This document shows positions 5,200 to 7,077 of a stretch of DNA of 7,077 bases, piece after piece (positions within the stretch are counted from its first letter, which is position 1; the number at the start of each line of letters is the position of its first letter). The stretch covers positions 1 to 7,077 of the forward strand of contig USIK01000038.1 in the NCBI GenBank assembly GCA_900554775.1. Reading direction: 5' to 3'. The notes under the pieces are model-generated. The model ran no database searches. It saw only the letters and a program-made list of their open reading frames with translations, and was not told where the DNA came from. A program made the position numbers and the translations under genes. The DNA comes from an uncultured Oscillospiraceae bacterium (GTDB lineage Bacteria > Bacillota > Clostridia > Oscillospirales > Acutalibacteraceae).

Positions 5200-5224
5200 T
5201 AAAAATTAATATTATTACTAACAA

Positions 5225-5252
5225 ATTATATCACTAAAATGAAAAATTTCAA
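5225..5252 (-). promoter_or_regulatory. Sigma-70-type promoter for cmk-plsC-ispH
   Basis: Read on the minus strand: -35 TTGAAA (5247-5252), a 16-base spacer, and -10 TATAAT (5225-5230) preceded by TG one base earlier, giving an extended -10. Transcription would start near 5218, leaving a leader of about 90 bases before cmk. The promoter sits directly after the distal stop of the potD tail (5255-5257), so the two units are separable here. Confidence 0.7.
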
Positions 5253-5254
5253 CT

Positions 5255-5449
5255 TTAACTTTTCTTTTTTCCTCGATTTTGAATCATCCAGCTCACTAAA
5301 TAAGCCGCCGAGAAAAGAGCTAGAATCAACCCAAGCACCCATGGCTCCGAAGAAACACCGCCAGCCTTGACTTCAACCCAAAGTTTATCCATGCATTCGT
5401 TAACATCTGCAGGAAGGTTCACGAAAATTTGGGAATTATCAAAAACTTC
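5255..5449 (-). CDS. Frameshifted C-terminal continuation of PotD with a membrane helix
   Basis: In the -1 frame relative to potD, 64 codons continue the protein as expected for the family. After the break the sequence reads EVFDNSQIF, then VNLPADVNECMDKLWVEVKA, which is how polyamine-binding proteins usually end (a helix with LW and K). An added stretch, from about SSEPW through VLGLILALFSAAYLVSWM, forms one membrane helix with a basic end (NRGKKKS). Joined to residues 1-325 of potD, it gives about 389 aa. The joint needs one extra base in the run GAAAAG (5449-5454), or in the T-run just after it (5440-5444). A GTG at 5422 overlaps the potD stop (GTGA), so separate translation of a 55-aa membrane peptide is also conceivable. 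The helix with positive residues after it suggests that the binding protein is tethered to the membrane at its C-terminus. Confidence 0.72.
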   Translation of the reverse strand, partial: EVFDNSQIFVNLPADVNECMDKLWVEVKAGGVSSEPWVLGLILALFSAAYLVSWMIQNRGKKKS

Positions 5450-6423
5450 TTTTCAGGGTAAAAAATTTTGTTATTTTTCGTTTGCTCATCAAGAAGATTA
5501 AAAGCCTCTTTTTGAGGGGTTGAATAGCCTGTGTGCTTAACGTTCGAAAGCGCAATGTCAGTCCTGCACATAAAGTTTATGTATTTTTCAGCCAAGGTTT
5601 TATGCTTCGAATTTTTCGGGATGCAAAGGCTGTCAACGAACCTTGTGCTGCCGCTTTTTGGAATAACGAAGCCTATGTCGGAACTATTTTTTATAATCGT
5701 TGCGGCGTCGCCGGCATAGTAAGGCGCCAAAACGGCTTCGTGATTTTCAATTTTATTGAAGATTTGATCCATAACATAAGCCTGAACCAAAGGCTTCTGA
5801 GCAATGAGCTCATTTGCAGCCTGCTTTAATTCATCGAGGTTTTTGGTATTAACCGAATAGCCAAGCCTCAAAAGCGAAATCGCAAAACTATCTCTGGCAT
5901 TGTCGAACATAAGGATTCTATTTTTAAATTTTTCATTCCAAAGAATATCCCAGGTTACTTCTTCGGGTTTAATTTCATTTTTATCATAAAAAATCCCAAC
6001 CATGCCCCACATGTAAGGAACAGAATATTCATTTTTAGGGTCAAAATTAAGCGATTTAAAATCTTCGTTTATGAGATTGTAATTCGGAATATTCGAAAAA
6101 TCCAGCTTTTCAAGCATGCCGTTTTCGATGAGCTTGGAAACCATATAATCCGAAGGAATTATAACATCATAGTCCGAACCGCCGCTGTAAAGCTTCGCAA
6201 AAAGCTCTTCGTTATTCTGAAAAGTTTTGTAGTTAACTTTAATTCCGGTTTCTTCAGTGAATTTTTTATTAACGTCAATGTTTCCGTCAACTCCGTTTGA
6301 AATGAACTCACCCCAGCTGTAAACATTTATGCATTCTTCATTTTTTTTGCTACTACTGAAGTGAAAAATCATTACGGCGGACAATATAATCAACGAAAAA
6401 ATTGCAAAAAAATACTTTTTCAC
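5419..6423 (-). CDS. potD: Spermidine/putrescine ABC transporter substrate-binding protein (PotD-like), frame broken near the C-terminus
   Basis: This is the extracellular binding protein that captures polyamines for the Pot ABC importer. The 334-aa frame starts at GTG 6423, with AGGAGAA about 10 bases upstream and 21 bases after potC. Residues 4-21 form a hydrophobic signal or anchor segment after two Lys, but no lipobox Cys follows. Family motifs are INVYSWGEF (32-40), SDYDVIIPSDYM (83-94), YSVPYMWG (133-140), YYAGDA (235-240) and FVDSLCIPK (262-270). The Trp usually found before the polyamine-binding Asp in the last motif is Phe262 here, so ligand preference is uncertain. The last nine residues (FLIIPKFS after the Lys pair) look foreign: the family-like ending lies in the -1 frame downstream. 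The cause could be a sequencing indel, a true mutation or programmed frameshifting. Function is secure to the PotD/PotF family level. Confidence 0.88.
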   Translation of the reverse strand: MKKYFFAIFSLIILSAVMIFHFSSSKKNEECINVYSWGEFISNGVDGNIDVNKKFTEETGIKVNYKTFQNNEELFAKLYSGGSDYDVIIPSDYMVSKLIENGMLEKLDFSNIPNYNLINEDFKSLNFDPKNEYSVPYMWGMVGIFYDKNEIKPEEVTWDILWNEKFKNRILMFDNARDSFAISLLRLGYSVNTKNLDELKQAANELIAQKPLVQAYVMDQIFNKIENHEAVLAPYYAGDAATIIKNSSDIGFVIPKSGSTRFVDSLCIPKNSKHKTLAEKYINFMCRTDIALSNVKHTGYSTPQKEAFNLLDEQTKNNKIFYPEKKFLIIPKFS

Positions 6424-6444
6424 AGATTTCTTATTCTCCTAATC

Positions 6445-7077
6445 CTAAATTTTTCGAGGTTTCAAAGATTTATCTTTTTCTTTTCTCAAATTAATTATCA
6501 AGAGCAACGCAAACACCACTAAAAACAGCAAACTCGAAAGCGCATTTATTTCTGGGCTGACGATTTTCCTCGTCATTGAATAAACGGTTATAGGGAGAGT
6601 TTGAGTGGTTCCGCCGGTGAAATAACTTATGACAAAATCGTCAATCGACATTGTGAAAGAAATAATAAGGCCGGTTATAACCCCCGGAATTATTTGCGGC
6701 AAAACAACTTTAAAGAAAGCCTGAGCTGAATTGCAGCCTAAATCCTGAGCAGCTTCGTAAATATTTGAATCCATCTGGCGAAGCTTGGGCATAATCGAAA
6801 GAATGGTGTAAGGCAAGCAAAAAGTTGTGTGAGCGCAAATCAACGTGAAAAGCCCGGGCTTGAAAATTCCAAGATTATTATGAAGAAAAACAAACATGAG
6901 CATAAGCGAAATGCCCGTGACGATTTCAGGGTTTATAAGAGGAATATTCGTCAGGCTCATAACAGCGCTGCGAGTGATTTTTTTGCTTCTAACAATTCCG
7001 ATAGAAGCCACCAAACCAAGAAAAGTCGCAAGCAAAGCAGCAACACCGGAGATACTCAAAGTGATGTAAAAAGCGCT
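6445..7077 (-). CDS. potC: Spermidine/putrescine ABC transporter permease (PotC-like), 5' end outside the window
   Basis: This is an inner-membrane permease subunit of the polyamine importer, working with a PotB partner, the PotA ATPase and the PotD binding protein. The frame is open to the right edge (it reads SAFYIT before the TTG at 7059), so the TTG is internal and the first membrane segment(s) are missing. In the visible part, hydrophobic helices lie, counted from that TTG codon, near residues 2-22, 43-60, 68-90, 128-150 and 175-195. The cytoplasmic EAA loop that docks on the ATPase is EAAQDLGCNSAQAFFKVVLP, starting near position 6756, with the usual PG directly behind. The C-terminus is short and basic (KPRKI). 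It ends 21 bases before potD, so the two form one operon, with potA and potB presumably beyond the right edge. The family is secure; substrate is inferred from the neighbour. Confidence 0.92.
   Translation of the reverse strand, partial: SAFYITLSISGVAALLATFLGLVASIGIVRSKKITRSAVMSLTNIPLINPEIVTGISLMLMFVFLHNNLGIFKPGLFTLICAHTTFCLPYTILSIMPKLRQMDSNIYEAAQDLGCNSAQAFFKVVLPQIIPGVITGLIISFTMSIDDFVISYFTGGTTQTLPITVYSMTRKIVSPEINALSSLLFLVVFALLLIINLRKEKDKSLKPRKI

Overview
The window comes from a low-GC bacterium, most likely a member of the Bacillota (Clostridia-like). The evidence is AT-rich DNA, strong AGGAGG-type ribosome sites, frequent GTG/TTG starts, and the compact housekeeping order cmk-plsC-ispH, which is common in clostridia. 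No sequence here fixes genus or species.

Layout. Positions 1-323 (+ strand) hold the C-terminal end of an M24 metallopeptidase cut by the left edge. Everything else is on the minus strand. Read in the direction of transcription, from the right edge: the end of a polyamine-type ABC permease (potC, cut by the right edge); potD, its substrate-binding protein, whose reading frame breaks near its C-terminus; a good promoter (TTGAAA-16-TATAAT, extended -10) and a leader with an inverted repeat; the tightly overlapping operon cmk-plsC-ispH; then, 81 bases after ispH, a run of small peptide genes; and last a radical SAM/SPASM enzyme that meets the M24 gene tail to tail.

The centre of interest is 325-2947. 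Five tandem genes encode 64-91 aa peptides. Each has a charged leader ending in an (I/V/A)-(S/A)-Gly-Gly motif, followed by a core with an X-Tyr-Gly motif, usually YGGP or YGAP: TYG, KYG plus LYG in one peptide, KYG, AYG and AYG. A sixth small gene keeps a Gly-Gly leader but has no Tyr-Gly. A hairpin followed by T-rich sequence then separates the precursors from the single maturase gene, which has a perfect CxxxCxxC site and a full seven-cysteine SPASM domain. This is clearly a RiPP (ribosomally made, modified peptide) locus. The recurring X-Tyr-Gly suggests, by inference, a splicease-type (PlpX-like) chemistry, in which tyramine is excised to leave an alpha-keto-beta-amino acid. If so, the cluster would make a small library of ketoamides differing in the residue before the keto group (Thr, Lys, Leu, Ala), the kind of group that traps proteases. 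No recognition-domain partner, exporter or leader protease is seen in the window.

The other genes are housekeeping: CMP recycling (cmk), phospholipid acylation (plsC), the last step of the MEP isoprenoid pathway (ispH) and polyamine uptake (potC, potD). Two of them have oddities: potD carries an apparent one-base frameshift before a tail with an extra C-terminal membrane helix, and ispH has Asn where a substrate-binding His is expected.
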